Origin: Sphaerisporangium krabiense
GTDB lineage: Bacteria > Actinomycetota > Actinomycetes > Streptosporangiales > Streptosporangiaceae
Reading direction: 5' to 3'
Assembly: GCF_014200435.1 (NCBI RefSeq)
Contig: NZ_JACHBR010000001.1
Location: forward strand, 1,674,001-1,738,000
DNA: 64,000 bases
Part shown: piece after piece, positions 1 through 8,337 of the stretch
Position numbering within the stretch: the first letter of the stretch is position 1
How the letters are laid out: each line of letters starts with the position of its first letter
Position numbers and translations under genes: made by a program
The notes under the pieces: model-generated
What the model was told of the DNA's origin: nothing
Databases searched by the model: none
What the model saw: the letters and a program-made list of their open reading frames with translations, nothing else

Positions 1-133
1 TGGCCCCGGTGATCACACTAATCATCTCAGCCTCCCGTACGCCGGAACTCTATCGGTGCTAGCCTTCAGACCGATCTTCCGGAGGTGCATTTCCCCATAA
101 AACGGCAACCCTCCGAGGCAAGCAGGAGTGACC

Positions 134-2716
134 ATGGGTTCTGGAAAGCGGTCCATCCGCTTCAAGATCTTTTCATTGTTGCTGCTAACCCTGCTGTCAC
201 TCAGCGCTTTATGGGGATTCGTCCTTAATCTGACGATGGGGGACGGCGTCTCGCTGGCCCGGGCCAACGCCGTCTACCAGAGCATCGGCGTCACCTCCAC
301 CGACCTCGGCCTCCAGATCCAGGCCGAGCGCCTCCTCTCCGTCGCCAAGCTCAGCGGCGCCTCCGGGAACGCCGACCGGCTCGCCGCCCAGCGCCACGCC
401 ACCGACCTGTCGCTGGCCAAGTTCCAGGCCGAGACCGTCGCCGACTCCGAGGACGCCTCGGACGCGATGCGGTCCGCGCTGGTCAGCCTCAGGGACGAGC
501 TGCGGCGGCTCCCGTCGATCCGCTCCGGCGTCGACACCGGGCGCACCACCCGCCTGGAGATCCTCCAGTCGTACAACCGCCTCATGGACGTGCTGTTCCA
601 CCTGTACGACCGCATGGTGTCGGTGCCCGACCTCGCCATCTACGAGCAGGCCGGCGCGATGCAGGCGATGGGCAACGCGCGCGAGTACATCGCCCGCGAG
701 AACGCGCTGCTCACCGGAGCCCTGATCGCCGGGCGCCTGTCCGACACCGAGTACGTGGCGTTCGCCGACTGGGCCGCCAACCGCCGCGCGCAGTTCGCCA
801 AGGGCCTGGTCTCGCTGGACCCCGAGCTGCGCACGCCGTACCAGGAGGTCGCCGCCTCCCCCACGTTCAAGCGCTACGTCACCATGGAGCAGGAGGTCGT
901 GCTGCGGGCGCGCTCCGGCGCCCCCCTGCCGTCCTCGCTGGGCCAGTGGCGGCCGATCACCGACAACCTGTCGGCGATGCTCGACCAGGTCGGCGTCAAG
1001 GCGTCCCGCACCCTCGCCGACCGCGCCGGCGAGGTCGCGACCGGCATCCTCATCCGCATCGCGATCGCCGGCGGCGTCGGCCTGATCGCCCTGATGACGT
1101 CCGTCCTCTTCTCCGTGCGCTTCGGCCGCGGCCTCGTCCGCGAGCTGGCCGCGCTGCGCAACTCCGCCCGCGAGCTCGCCGACGTACGCCTGCCGCACGT
1201 CGTCGACCGCCTGCGCCGCGGCGAGGAGGTCGACGTGGAGATCGAGGCGCCCGGCCTCATGGAGGGCGACTCCGCCGAGGTCACCGACGTCGCCCGCGCC
1301 TTCGGCTCGGTGCGGCGCACCGCCGTGGAGGCCGCGGTCGAGCAGGCCAACCTGCGCCGCGGCGTCAGCCAGGTCTTCCTCAACCTCGCCCGGCGCAAGC
1401 AGGGCCTGCTGCACCGCCAGCTCACCCTGCTGGACGCCATGCAGCGCCGCGCCACCGAGCCCGAGGTCCTGGCCGACCTGTTCCACCTCGACCACCTCAC
1501 CACCCGCATGCGCCGCCACGCCGAGAGCCTCATCATCCTGTCCGGCGCGGCGCCCGGCCGCGCGTGGCGCAAGCCCGTCCCCCTCGTGGACGTCGTGCGC
1601 GCCGCCGTCTCCGAGGTCGAGAACTACACCCGGGTCAGCGTCATGGGCCTCCCCGGCGCCCACGTCAGCGGCACCGCGGTCGCCGACCTCATCCACCTGA
1701 TCGCCGAGCTGATCGAGAACGCGACCATCTTCTCGCCGCCGCAGACGCGGGTGCTGGTGCGCGGCGAGGCGGTGGCCAACGGCTTCGCCGTCGAGATCGA
1801 GGATCGGGGCCTCGGGCTGAGCCCCGTGGAGTACGACGCGGTCAACGAGCGGCTCGCCCACCCGCCGGAGTTCGACCTGGCCGACAGCGACCGGCTCGGC
1901 CTGTTCGTGGTCGGGCAGCTCGCGGCGCGCCACGGCGTCAGCGTGACGCTGCGCGCCTCGCCGTACGGCGGCACGATGGCCATCGTGCTCCTGCCCAAGT
2001 CGCTGGTCGCCGACGAGGGCACGCCGATGACCATCCCCGGCGCCGAGATCGTCGCCGAGCCCGTCTTCCTGGACCAGCCGCCGCGCCACGCCGCCCCGGC
2101 GCTGGCCGCGGCCCCCGAGCCGCCGCCGTCGCCGTTCTTCACCGCGCCCGCCTCTCGCGGCTCCGACCCGTCCCTCGCCAGGCCCTCCGCCTCCGAACCG
2201 TCCCCAGTGGGCTACTCCCGTATCGAGCCGGCCGCCCCCGCGCCCTCTCCCGTCGCGAAGGACGAGAGGCCCGGCGCCCGCGCGTCCGTCTCCGCGGGCA
2301 CCCACCGGGGCCTGCCGCGCCGGGTGCGCCAGGCCAACATCGCGCCCCAGCTCCGCCAGACCACCGGCCCGCTGTCCGCCCCCACCCCCGCCGACACGGC
2401 TCCCCCCGCCCCCGAGCCGGAAGAACGCTCACCCGAGCAGGCCCGCGCCCTGTTCACCGCCTTCCAGCAGGGCGGCCGCCGCGGACGCCTCGAAGCCGAA
2501 GACGACGCCGACGGCGCAGATGACGCCACGCGCCCCCTGCGCCCGGGGGATGAGCCGCTGAGCAGCGACGACGCCATCAACCCCTGGCCTGACAGAAGTT
2601 CCGGGCATGACGCACCCGTCAGCATCCGACCGGACGAGCGTGACCAACTGCGCGACCTGCGCGACCATAGTGATGGTTACGTACACCAGACGACTGGCGA
2701 GAAGGGCGACGAATGA
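134..2716 (+). CDS. Conservon-type sensor histidine kinase (CvnA-like)
   Basis: Membrane sensor ATPase of a conservon operon. One membrane segment lies near residues 14-36 (LLLLTLLSLSALWGF), followed by a long helical extracytoplasmic region of the nitrate/nitrite-sensing type, a second segment near 306-330, a HAMP-like linker, and a HATPase domain with the N-box HLIAELIENAT and G-box EDRGLGLS around residues 515-620. The last 230 residues are a Pro/Ala-rich, probably disordered tail. A GTG at 128 is in frame, but AGGAG (124-128) overlaps it and sits 5 nt before ATG 134, so I start at 134. The stop overlaps the roadblock gene (ATGA). In this family the kinase signals through the roadblock, DUF742 and GTPase partners rather than a response regulator. 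Confidence 0.9.
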   Translation: MGSGKRSIRFKIFSLLLLTLLSLSALWGFVLNLTMGDGVSLARANAVYQSIGVTSTDLGLQIQAERLLSVAKLSGASGNADRLAAQRHATDLSLAKFQAETVADSEDASDAMRSALVSLRDELRRLPSIRSGVDTGRTTRLEILQSYNRLMDVLFHLYDRMVSVPDLAIYEQAGAMQAMGNAREYIARENALLTGALIAGRLSDTEYVAFADWAANRRAQFAKGLVSLDPELRTPYQEVAASPTFKRYVTMEQEVVLRARSGAPLPSSLGQWRPITDNLSAMLDQVGVKASRTLADRAGEVATGILIRIAIAGGVGLIALMTSVLFSVRFGRGLVRELAALRNSARELADVRLPHVVDRLRRGEEVDVEIEAPGLMEGDSAEVTDVARAFGSVRRTAVEAAVEQANLRRGVSQVFLNLARRKQGLLHRQLTLLDAMQRRATEPEVLADLFHLDHLTTRMRRHAESLIILSGAAPGRAWRKPVPLVDVVRAAVSEVENYTRVSVMGLPGAHVSGTAVADLIHLIAELIENATIFSPPQTRVLVRGEAVANGFAVEIEDRGLGLSPVEYDAVNERLAHPPEFDLADSDRLGLFVVGQLAARHGVSVTLRASPYGGTMAIVLLPKSLVADEGTPMTIPGAEIVAEPVFLDQPPRHAAPALAAAPEPPPSPFFTAPASRGSDPSLARPSASEPSPVGYSRIEPAAPAPSPVAKDERPGARASVSAGTHRGLPRRVRQANIAPQLRQTTGPLSAPTPADTAPPAPEPEERSPEQARALFTAFQQGGRRGRLEAEDDADGADDATRPLRPGDEPLSSDDAINPWPDRSSGHDAPVSIRPDERDQLRDLRDHSDGYVHQTTGEKGDE

Positions 2717-3120
2717 CCGGCAAAGTATCGTCGAACGGCGAACTCAACTGGCTCCTCGACGATCTGATCAGCAGGGTCGCGGCCGTGCGCCAGGCGGTCA
2801 TCCTCTCCACCGACGGCCTCGTCGTGGGCGCCTCCTCCGGGTTCAGCCGCGAGGACGCCGAACACCTGTCGGCGGTGGCGTCCGGCTTCCAGAGCCTCGC
2901 CCGGGGCGCGGGCCGCCACTTCGGCGGCGGTGACGTGCGTCAGACCATCGTCGAGATGGAGTCGGCCTTCCTGTTCGTCACCGCCGCGGGCACCGGCACC
3001 TGCCTCGCCGTGCTGAGCAGCTCCGACGCCGACGTGGGCCACATCGCCTACGAGATGGCCATGCTCGTCAAGCGCGTCGGCCAGCACATCTCCACCAATC
3101 CCCGGCGGACGTTGTCATGA
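2713..3120 (+). CDS. Roadblock/LC7 domain protein (CvnB-like)
   Basis: Small cytoplasmic protein of 135 residues that is one roadblock/LC7 domain. It opens with the typical ELNWLLDDLISRV helix and continues with the hydrophobic strand VRQAVILSTDGLVVG. Roadblock proteins of this class regulate small GTPases, as scaffold or exchange-like partners. The gene overlaps the kinase upstream (ATGA at 2713) and the DUF742 gene downstream (ATGA at 3117), so the operon is translationally coupled. The family assignment is secure; its exact role in signalling is inferred from conservons in Streptomyces. Confidence 0.92.
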   Translation: MTGKVSSNGELNWLLDDLISRVAAVRQAVILSTDGLVVGASSGFSREDAEHLSAVASGFQSLARGAGRHFGGGDVRQTIVEMESAFLFVTAAGTGTCLAVLSSSDADVGHIAYEMAMLVKRVGQHISTNPRRTLS

Positions 3121-3491
3121 CGACGCGGGGAGAGCAGTGGCTCGACGAGGAGGCCGGGCCGATCGTCCGGCCCTACGCGCTCATCCGCGGGCGCACGCGG
3201 TCCTCCGCGGACAATCTCGACCTGATCGCTATGGTCACCGCGACCGGTGCTCCGTACACTGGCGAGGCCGCTCTAGGCCCCGAGGAGACTCGCATCCTCG
3301 AAATGGCCGAGCGGCCGATGTCGGTGGCGGACATCGCCTCCGAGATCGACCTCCCGCTCGGCGTGGTCCGCGTCCTCCTCGGCGACCTGCACGATCAGGA
3401 TCTGATCAGCGTACGGGCCCCCGCCCATAAGGGACCGCGCCCCAACGAGCGCATTCTCAAGGAAGTGATCAATGGCCTACGAGCCCTCTGA
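3117..3491 (+). CDS. DUF742 protein (CvnC-like)
   Basis: 124-residue cytoplasmic protein of the DUF742 family. It has the diagnostic N-terminal block GPIVRPYALIRGRT (about residues 14-28) and a C-terminal winged-helix-like part (MSVADIASEIDLPLGVVRVLL). Third gene of the conservon: it overlaps the roadblock stop by 4 nt, and its 3' end overlaps the GTPase start by 20 nt. DUF742 proteins are found almost only in such operons and are thought to be adaptors between the membrane kinase and the GTPase; that role is inferred. Confidence 0.92.
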   Translation: MTTRGEQWLDEEAGPIVRPYALIRGRTRSSADNLDLIAMVTATGAPYTGEAALGPEETRILEMAERPMSVADIASEIDLPLGVVRVLLGDLHDQDLISVRAPAHKGPRPNERILKEVINGLRAL

Positions 3492-4047
3492 GGAGCCCGT
3501 CGCCCTCAAGATCCTGGTGGCGGGCGGGTTCGGCGTGGGCAAGACCACGCTGGTCGGGGCGATCAGCGAGATCCGCCCGCTGCGCACCGAAGAGGTCCTG
3601 TCCGACCGGGGCGTCGGCGTGGACGACCTCGACGGCGTCGAAGGCAAGACGACCACCACGGTCGCCATGGACTTCGGGCGCATCACCATCCGCGAGGGCC
3701 TGGTCGTCTACCTGTTCGGCACGCCCGGCCAGGAGCGCTTCTGGTTCATGTGGGACGAGCTGTCCTACGGCGCGCTCGGCGCCGTCGTGCTGGCCGACAC
3801 GCGCCGCCTCACCGACTGCTTCCCCTCGATCGACTACTTCGAGCAGCGGGGCACGCCGTTCATCGTCGCGGTCAACTGCTTCGACGGCGCGGAACGCCAC
3901 GAGGCCGAGGACGTCCGCATCGCCCTCGACCTGGACCCGGACATCCCGGTCATCATGTGTGACGTCCGCCGCCGCGCCTCCGCGAAGGTCGTGCTGGTCA
4001 CCCTGGTCGAGCACGCCCTGCGCACGCTGACCCCCGCCGCCGGATAG
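3472..4047 (+). CDS. Conservon GTP-binding protein (CvnD-like)
   Basis: 191-residue small GTPase. The P-loop GGFGVGKT is at residues 18-25, a switch II motif GTPGQERF follows, and the G4 position reads NCFD instead of the usual NKxD, as is common in this actinobacterial family. It starts inside the end of the DUF742 gene (20-nt overlap) and closes a complete four-gene conservon. In Streptomyces such GTPases act with roadblock and DUF742 partners in membrane-associated switches that affect development and secondary metabolism. A strong hairpin follows immediately. Confidence 0.92.
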   Translation: MAYEPSEEPVALKILVAGGFGVGKTTLVGAISEIRPLRTEEVLSDRGVGVDDLDGVEGKTTTTVAMDFGRITIREGLVVYLFGTPGQERFWFMWDELSYGALGAVVLADTRRLTDCFPSIDYFEQRGTPFIVAVNCFDGAERHEAEDVRIALDLDPDIPVIMCDVRRRASAKVVLVTLVEHALRTLTPAAG

Positions 4048-4065
4048 CGGCCCCACGCGACGACC

Positions 4066-4094
4066 GCCCTCCCGGAACCGCTCGCCGGGAGGGC
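4066..4094. terminator. Bidirectional hairpin terminator
   Basis: Perfect 10-bp inverted repeat, GCCCTCCCGG at 4066-4075 and CCGGGAGGGC at 4085-4094, with a 9-nt loop. It lies between the convergent conservon and sigma factor genes, which is the expected place for a shared terminator. No U-tract, as is usual at high GC. Confidence 0.7.
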
Positions 4095-4113
4095 CGCGCC
4101 GTTCCCGGGTCTT

Positions 4114-5055
4114 CTAGGGCTCCGTGGTCCATGGGCGGAGCTTGTGGGGGTTGCGTACCGCCCAGATGTGCTTGATCCGGTCACCGGCGATCTCGAAGGC
4201 GTACACCGACACGGTGACGCCGTCCTGCTGGGCGATCAGGCCGGGCTGTCCGTTGACCGTGCGCTCCAGGATCGTCTGCTCGCGGACCCTGCCCGCCAGG
4301 AGCCTCAGGGAGCGCACGATCTGCTCGATGCCCTCGATCGGGCGCAGCGTGGTGCTGACCAGGCCGCCGCCGTCGCTGAACGCCGTGACGTCGGGGGCCA
4401 GCAGGCTGATGAGCCCCTCGACGTCCCCGGCCTCCAGGGCCTGCTTGAAGTCCCTGACGATGCGGGCCTGCCTGGCCGGCGGGGTCGGGGGCGCCTGGGT
4501 GGCGCGGATGCGGCGGCGGGCCGAGGAGGCGAGCTGGCGGCAGGCGGCCGGGGTGCGGCCGACGATCTCGGCCACTTCGGCGAAGGAGTACCGGAAGACG
4601 TCGTGCAGGATGAACGCCACCCGCTCGGCCGGGGTCATCGACTCCAGCACGACCAGGAACGCCATGTTGACTGATTCGTCCAGGGTGATCCGGTCGGCCG
4701 GGTCGGCGGCCATGCCGCCCGGCCGTCCGCCGATCCATTCGGAGGGTTCCGGCAACGGTTCGGGGATCCATTCGCCGACGTAGGTCTCTCGCCGGGCCCG
4801 TGCCGAGGACAGCACGTTGAGGCAGAGGCGGCCGGCGACCTTGGTCAGCCAGGCGCCGGGAGACTCGATGGCGTCCTGCTGCCGCCGGGACATGGCGTAC
4901 CAGCGGGCGTAGGTCTCCTGGACGACGTCCTCGGCGTCGGCCAGCGAGCCCAGGAGCCGGTAGGCCAGGTTGATCAGCCCGCGCCGCTCGCTCATGATCG
5001 CGCTCAGGCTCGGGTCGAGCCGTCCGTCTCCTCGCTGCTCAGCGTCGTCGGTCAT
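4114..5055 (-). CDS. ECF41-type RNA polymerase sigma factor (SigJ-like)
   Basis: 313-residue ECF sigma factor. The sigma2 region holds LGSLADAEDVVQETYARWY; the linker carries WIPEP, close to the ECF41 linker signature WLPEP; sigma4 follows (LTPAERVAFILHDVF-like block). The C-terminal extension of about 110 residues is SnoaL-like and contains DGGG, matching the DGGGK motif through which ECF41 factors control their own activity without an anti-sigma protein. The frame is open upstream to 5280, but ATG 5055, with a G-rich ribosome site about 11 nt before it, fits the family N-terminus. ECF41 genes typically neighbour a carboxymuconolactone decarboxylase, oxidoreductase or epimerase target; the divergent oxidoreductase fits. 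Confidence 0.92.
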   Translation of the reverse strand: MTDDAEQRGDGRLDPSLSAIMSERRGLINLAYRLLGSLADAEDVVQETYARWYAMSRRQQDAIESPGAWLTKVAGRLCLNVLSSARARRETYVGEWIPEPLPEPSEWIGGRPGGMAADPADRITLDESVNMAFLVVLESMTPAERVAFILHDVFRYSFAEVAEIVGRTPAACRQLASSARRRIRATQAPPTPPARQARIVRDFKQALEAGDVEGLISLLAPDVTAFSDGGGLVSTTLRPIEGIEQIVRSLRLLAGRVREQTILERTVNGQPGLIAQQDGVTVSVYAFEIAGDRIKHIWAVRNPHKLRPWTTEP

Positions 5056-5218
5056 GGTGTCACCGGCCCCCCTCGGTCGCATTGTGCCCTCACTCGGTTC
5101 GACAAGGCAGCACGGCGAACTGTGAGGCCGGCGCGTCGCCTGACATTCGGATGGGCTGTTTTGTCGGTCTGGTGGGACACCATCCCGCACCGCTGAGAAT
5201 CGAGAAGGGAACCTCACC

Positions 5219-6430
5219 ATGTCCCCTACCGGACGCCACACGGCTAGCACCCTAGGCCCGATCAGCAAGGTCGTCGTCATCGGCGGCGGTTACGCCGGCA
5301 CGCTGGCGGCCAACCATCTGCGGATGCGCGCCGACGTCGAGATCACGCTGGTCAATCCCCGCCCGCAGTTCGTCGAACGGATCCGGCTGCACCAACTGGT
5401 CGCCGGCACCGGCCAGGCCACCCTCGACTACGGCACGCTGCTCGGCGAAGGCATCCGGCTCGTCGTCGACAGCGCCACGCGCATCGACACCGCCGCCCGC
5501 ACGGTGCGCCTGGCCTCAGGACGCACGCTGGACTACGACTACCTCGTCTACGCGGTCGGCAGCACCGGGGCCCTGCCGTCCTCGGTGCCCGGCGCCGTCG
5601 AACACGCGTGGGCCATCGCCGAACTTGAGTCCGCGCGGCGGCTGCGTGCCAGGCTGGAGGATCTGCCCCTCGACGCTCCGGTCACGGTGGTCGGCGGCGG
5701 GCTGACCGGCATCGAGACGGCCGCCGAGCTGACCGAGCAAGGACGCCGGCCCACGCTGGTGTGCGGCGGGATCCTGGCGCCGTCCCTGAGCGCGCCGGCG
5801 CGCCGGTCGACGGCCAAGTGGCTGTCCCGGCACGGTGTCACGGTGCTGCAGGAGGTCATGGTGCGCGAGGTCGGGCCGGACGCGGTCGTGTTGGGGGACG
5901 GCACGGTGCGCGACAGCGCGCTGACCATCTGGGCGGGCGGTTTCGCGGTGCCGGAGTTGGCCGCCGCCAGTGGGCTGCGCACCGACGCGGTGGGCCGGCT
6001 GCTCACCGACGAGACGCTGACCAGCCTTGACGACGAGCGCATCGTCGCGGCCGGGGACGCCGCCGCGCCGTCGGACCAGCCGCTGCGGATGAGCTCCTAC
6101 GCCGCAGGGCCGCTCGGCGCACAGGCCGCCGCCACCGTGCTGAGCCGCATCGCCGGGACGGCCCCCGCGGTGATCGACCTGGGCTTCACCGGGTCGTGTG
6201 TCAGCCTCGGCCGGCGCGCCGGCCTGCGGCAGTTCGCGCGCAAGGACGACAGCACGACGAATATCTACTTCGACGGCCGCCTGGGCGCGGCCTACAAGGA
6301 GATGGTCCTCAAGTGGTCGGTGTCCAAGATCCGCCGCGAGGCCCGCAAGCCGGGCTCCATCAGCTGGATCAAGGGCGGCCCGCGCCCCGAGCAGCCGGCC
6401 TCCGCCACGCGAGTGATCACGTCCCCGTGA
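5219..6430 (+). CDS. NAD(P)/FAD-dependent oxidoreductase (NDH-2-like)
   Basis: 403-residue flavoprotein of the pyridine nucleotide-disulphide oxidoreductase fold. The FAD-binding Rossmann motif VVVIGGGYAGTLAAN is near residues 18-32, a second dinucleotide motif VTVVGGGLTGIETAAEL near 158-174, and the FAD-contacting RIVAAGDAAAP block near 277. It resembles type II NADH dehydrogenases but shows no clear C-terminal membrane anchor, so the electron acceptor is unknown. It is divergent from the ECF41 sigma factor with a 163-bp gap and is the likely regulated partner of that sigma factor, by the known family pairing. Confidence 0.88.
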   Translation: MSPTGRHTASTLGPISKVVVIGGGYAGTLAANHLRMRADVEITLVNPRPQFVERIRLHQLVAGTGQATLDYGTLLGEGIRLVVDSATRIDTAARTVRLASGRTLDYDYLVYAVGSTGALPSSVPGAVEHAWAIAELESARRLRARLEDLPLDAPVTVVGGGLTGIETAAELTEQGRRPTLVCGGILAPSLSAPARRSTAKWLSRHGVTVLQEVMVREVGPDAVVLGDGTVRDSALTIWAGGFAVPELAAASGLRTDAVGRLLTDETLTSLDDERIVAAGDAAAPSDQPLRMSSYAAGPLGAQAAATVLSRIAGTAPAVIDLGFTGSCVSLGRRAGLRQFARKDDSTTNIYFDGRLGAAYKEMVLKWSVSKIRREARKPGSISWIKGGPRPEQPASATRVITSP

Positions 6431-6498
6431 TCGGCGGTGTGCGGCACCGCCACGACGCCGCGACATGGGAATGATGGCCGACCTCGAAATCATCTGAA

Positions 6499-6516
6499 AC
6501 GGCGCATGTACGCCGT
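6499..6516. promoter_or_regulatory. Dyad upstream of exported hydrolase gene
   Basis: Perfect inverted repeat ACGGCG-N6-CGCCGT between the oxidoreductase stop and the hydrolase start, about 77 nt before the start codon. It could be an operator or the terminator of the oxidoreductase gene. The sequence does not tell which. Confidence 0.35.
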
Positions 6517-6592
6517 ACTTACGTCAGGGGCGCGCCAAAGATATGCAGAAAGAGGGACGCGGGGGCGGTGTGGCCACGGCCATCCTTCCGGC

Positions 6593-7978
6593 ATGAACTT
6601 CGTCGTATCGCTCGTCATCGGCGCGGTCACCGCCCTCGCTCCGGTCACGACCACTCCACTGTCGTGGCAGGACTGCGGGGACGGCCTGCAGTGCGCGCAG
6701 ATCAAGGTGCCGGCCGACTGGACCCGCCGGTCAGGGCCGGAGGTGGCGATCGGTCTCGCCAAGCTGCCCGCCCAGGATCAGGCTCGCAAGAAGGGCGTGG
6801 TCCTGGTCGACACCGGCGGGCCCGGCGAGCAGATCGCGCTGCTCCGCCAGGCCAGGCGGTCCTTCGCCGATCTGACCCGATGGTTCGACGTGGTGATCTT
6901 CGACCCGCGCGGGTTCGGCGAATCCACCCCCATCAAGTGCCCGGTTCCGGCGCCGTTCGCCACCGAATGGGTGTTCCCCGACAAGGCGGCCTACGAGGCG
7001 TACGCCGCGAAGAACCGCGCGTTCGGGGAAGCATGCGCCGAAGAAGCCGGCGTGCTGTCGGGCAACCTCAACTCCTGGCAGATCGCGCACGACATGGAGG
7101 CGATCAGAAAGGCGCTCGGCCCAGCCAAGCTGACCTATCTGGGCAACTCGTACGGCACCGTGCTCGGACAGGCGTATGCCGAGTTGTTCCCCCGGCGGGT
7201 CGGCCGCATGTACCTCGACAGCGTCTTCGACCACACCACCCCCGACCTGCGCACGTGGCTGCGACCGCGGGCCACGGCCCTGGAGGGGGCCTTCGAACGC
7301 TTCGCCGCCTGGTGCCGCCGCACCAGCGCCTGCGCGCTGCACGACAAGGATCCGGTGGCCGTCTGGGACGAGGTGATGGCCAAGGCCCGCAGCGAGCCCA
7401 TCCCCGCTCCCGAGGCCGGTCCCGAGGTCCGTATCAGCGACACCCAGATCGCCTCCCGTGCCTTCTTCACCTACGAGGACACCTGGGAGGGCCTGGCCGC
7501 CGGGCTGGCGCGCGCACAAGCCGGTGACGCCTCGTTCTTCGCCAGGGTGGAAGGCGCTCCGGACCCGGACCTGTCCCGCGTCGTCCTCTGCGCGGACCTC
7601 CCCTACCCCGGCTACGACAAGCTCAAGAAGCTGGAGGGCGAGCTGCGCCGCGACACGCCCCACATCGGCTGGCGAGCCGTCTGGCCGATCGCCAACCACT
7701 GCGCCGGCCTGCCACCGACGAGAACGTACGCGCCCCACCCCATCAAGGCGCCAGGCCTGCCGCCGGTGCTCATCGCGGGCGGCGAGTACGACGACACCAC
7801 CCCGACCGCCGACGGCCGCCGCCTGGCCGCCCAACTCCCCCACGCCCGCTTCCTCCCGGCCACCGGCGGCCACGCCCTCTACCTCACCGGCCACCCCTGC
7901 GTACGCGAACACGTGCACCACTACCTGACCACAGGCAAGATGCCTCCCCAGGGCACCTCCTGCGGCCCCGCGAAGTAG
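6593..7978 (+). CDS. Exported alpha/beta hydrolase, TAP-like peptidase family
   Basis: 461-residue protein with a short N-terminal hydrophobic segment (MNFVVSLVIGAVTALAPV), so probably exported. The nucleophile elbow is GNSYGT, the acid lies in GGEYDDTTP, and the histidine in GGHALYLTGHPC. The C-terminal third is the TAP-like domain of tripeptidyl aminopeptidases (SlpD/SlpE type) of actinomycetes. The frame is open from 6437, but only ATG 6593 gives a signal-like N-terminus. Its last codons and stop run into the 27-bp repeat array, so a repeat-like sequence begins inside the gene. A second protein of this family is encoded at 61390-62967. Confidence 0.85.
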   Translation: MNFVVSLVIGAVTALAPVTTTPLSWQDCGDGLQCAQIKVPADWTRRSGPEVAIGLAKLPAQDQARKKGVVLVDTGGPGEQIALLRQARRSFADLTRWFDVVIFDPRGFGESTPIKCPVPAPFATEWVFPDKAAYEAYAAKNRAFGEACAEEAGVLSGNLNSWQIAHDMEAIRKALGPAKLTYLGNSYGTVLGQAYAELFPRRVGRMYLDSVFDHTTPDLRTWLRPRATALEGAFERFAAWCRRTSACALHDKDPVAVWDEVMAKARSEPIPAPEAGPEVRISDTQIASRAFFTYEDTWEGLAAGLARAQAGDASFFARVEGAPDPDLSRVVLCADLPYPGYDKLKKLEGELRRDTPHIGWRAVWPIANHCAGLPPTRTYAPHPIKAPGLPPVLIAGGEYDDTTPTADGRRLAAQLPHARFLPATGGHALYLTGHPCVREHVHHYLTTGKMPPQGTSCGPAK

Positions 7979-7987
7979 CACAGCCAC

Positions 7988-8337
7988 GTGTACGGGCCAA
8001 GCAGCGCAGCCACGTCTACGAACGAAATAGCACAGCCACCCTGCACCAGGGACGTAGCGTAACCACCGTGCACCGGAGACGTAGCGGAACCGCCGTGTAC
8101 GAGCAAAGGAACGGAGCCACCGTGCACCGGGGACGTAGCGGAACGGCCGTGTATTGGCGAAAGAGCCTAACTGCCATGTCCGAGCGAAGGAGCAAAGCCG
8201 CCGTGCACCGGGCACATGGCGTCACCACAGTGTGCGGGCGAAGGAACGGAGCCGCTGTGCACGAGGGCCGTGGCGGAGTCGCTGTGCATGGGGGTCGTGG
8301 CGGAGTCGCTGTGCATGGGGGCCGTGGCGGAGCCGCT
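7988..8337 (+). repeat. Tandem array of 27-bp units carrying RBS and start codon
   Basis: Thirteen degenerate 27-bp units, the first 26 bp. Unit starts are 7988, 8014, 8041, 8068, 8095, 8122, 8149, 8176, 8203, 8230, 8257, 8284 and 8311. Most begin GTGCAC or GTGTAC, and one begins ATG (8176). Many end in a GGAG-containing block 5-6 nt before the next unit's GTG. Since 27 is a multiple of 3, the array stays in frame with the histidine kinase gene and adds nine residues per unit. The last three units (8257-8337) are nearly identical, which suggests recent expansion. A 28-bp unit-like sequence precedes the array and contains the hydrolase stop codon. Confidence 0.9.

Noticed and set aside
128..130. 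GTG 128 as start of the first conservon kinase
   Set aside because: AGGAG overlaps it. ATG 134 has correct spacing.
209..2305. Long minus-strand open frame opposite the kinase
   Set aside because: Its product is a Gly/Ala/Arg/Val-rich low-complexity sequence typical of antisense frames in GC-rich genes. The plus-strand frame is a clear kinase.
6731..8215. 494-codon minus-strand open frame across hydrolase and repeats
   Set aside because: The repeat-like VPGARWLRSFART region is only the reverse frame of the 27-bp array, and the rest is antisense to the hydrolase gene.
7988..8337. CRISPR array
   Set aside because: The 27-bp units are directly abutting, with no unique spacers, and vary internally. 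There are no cas genes.
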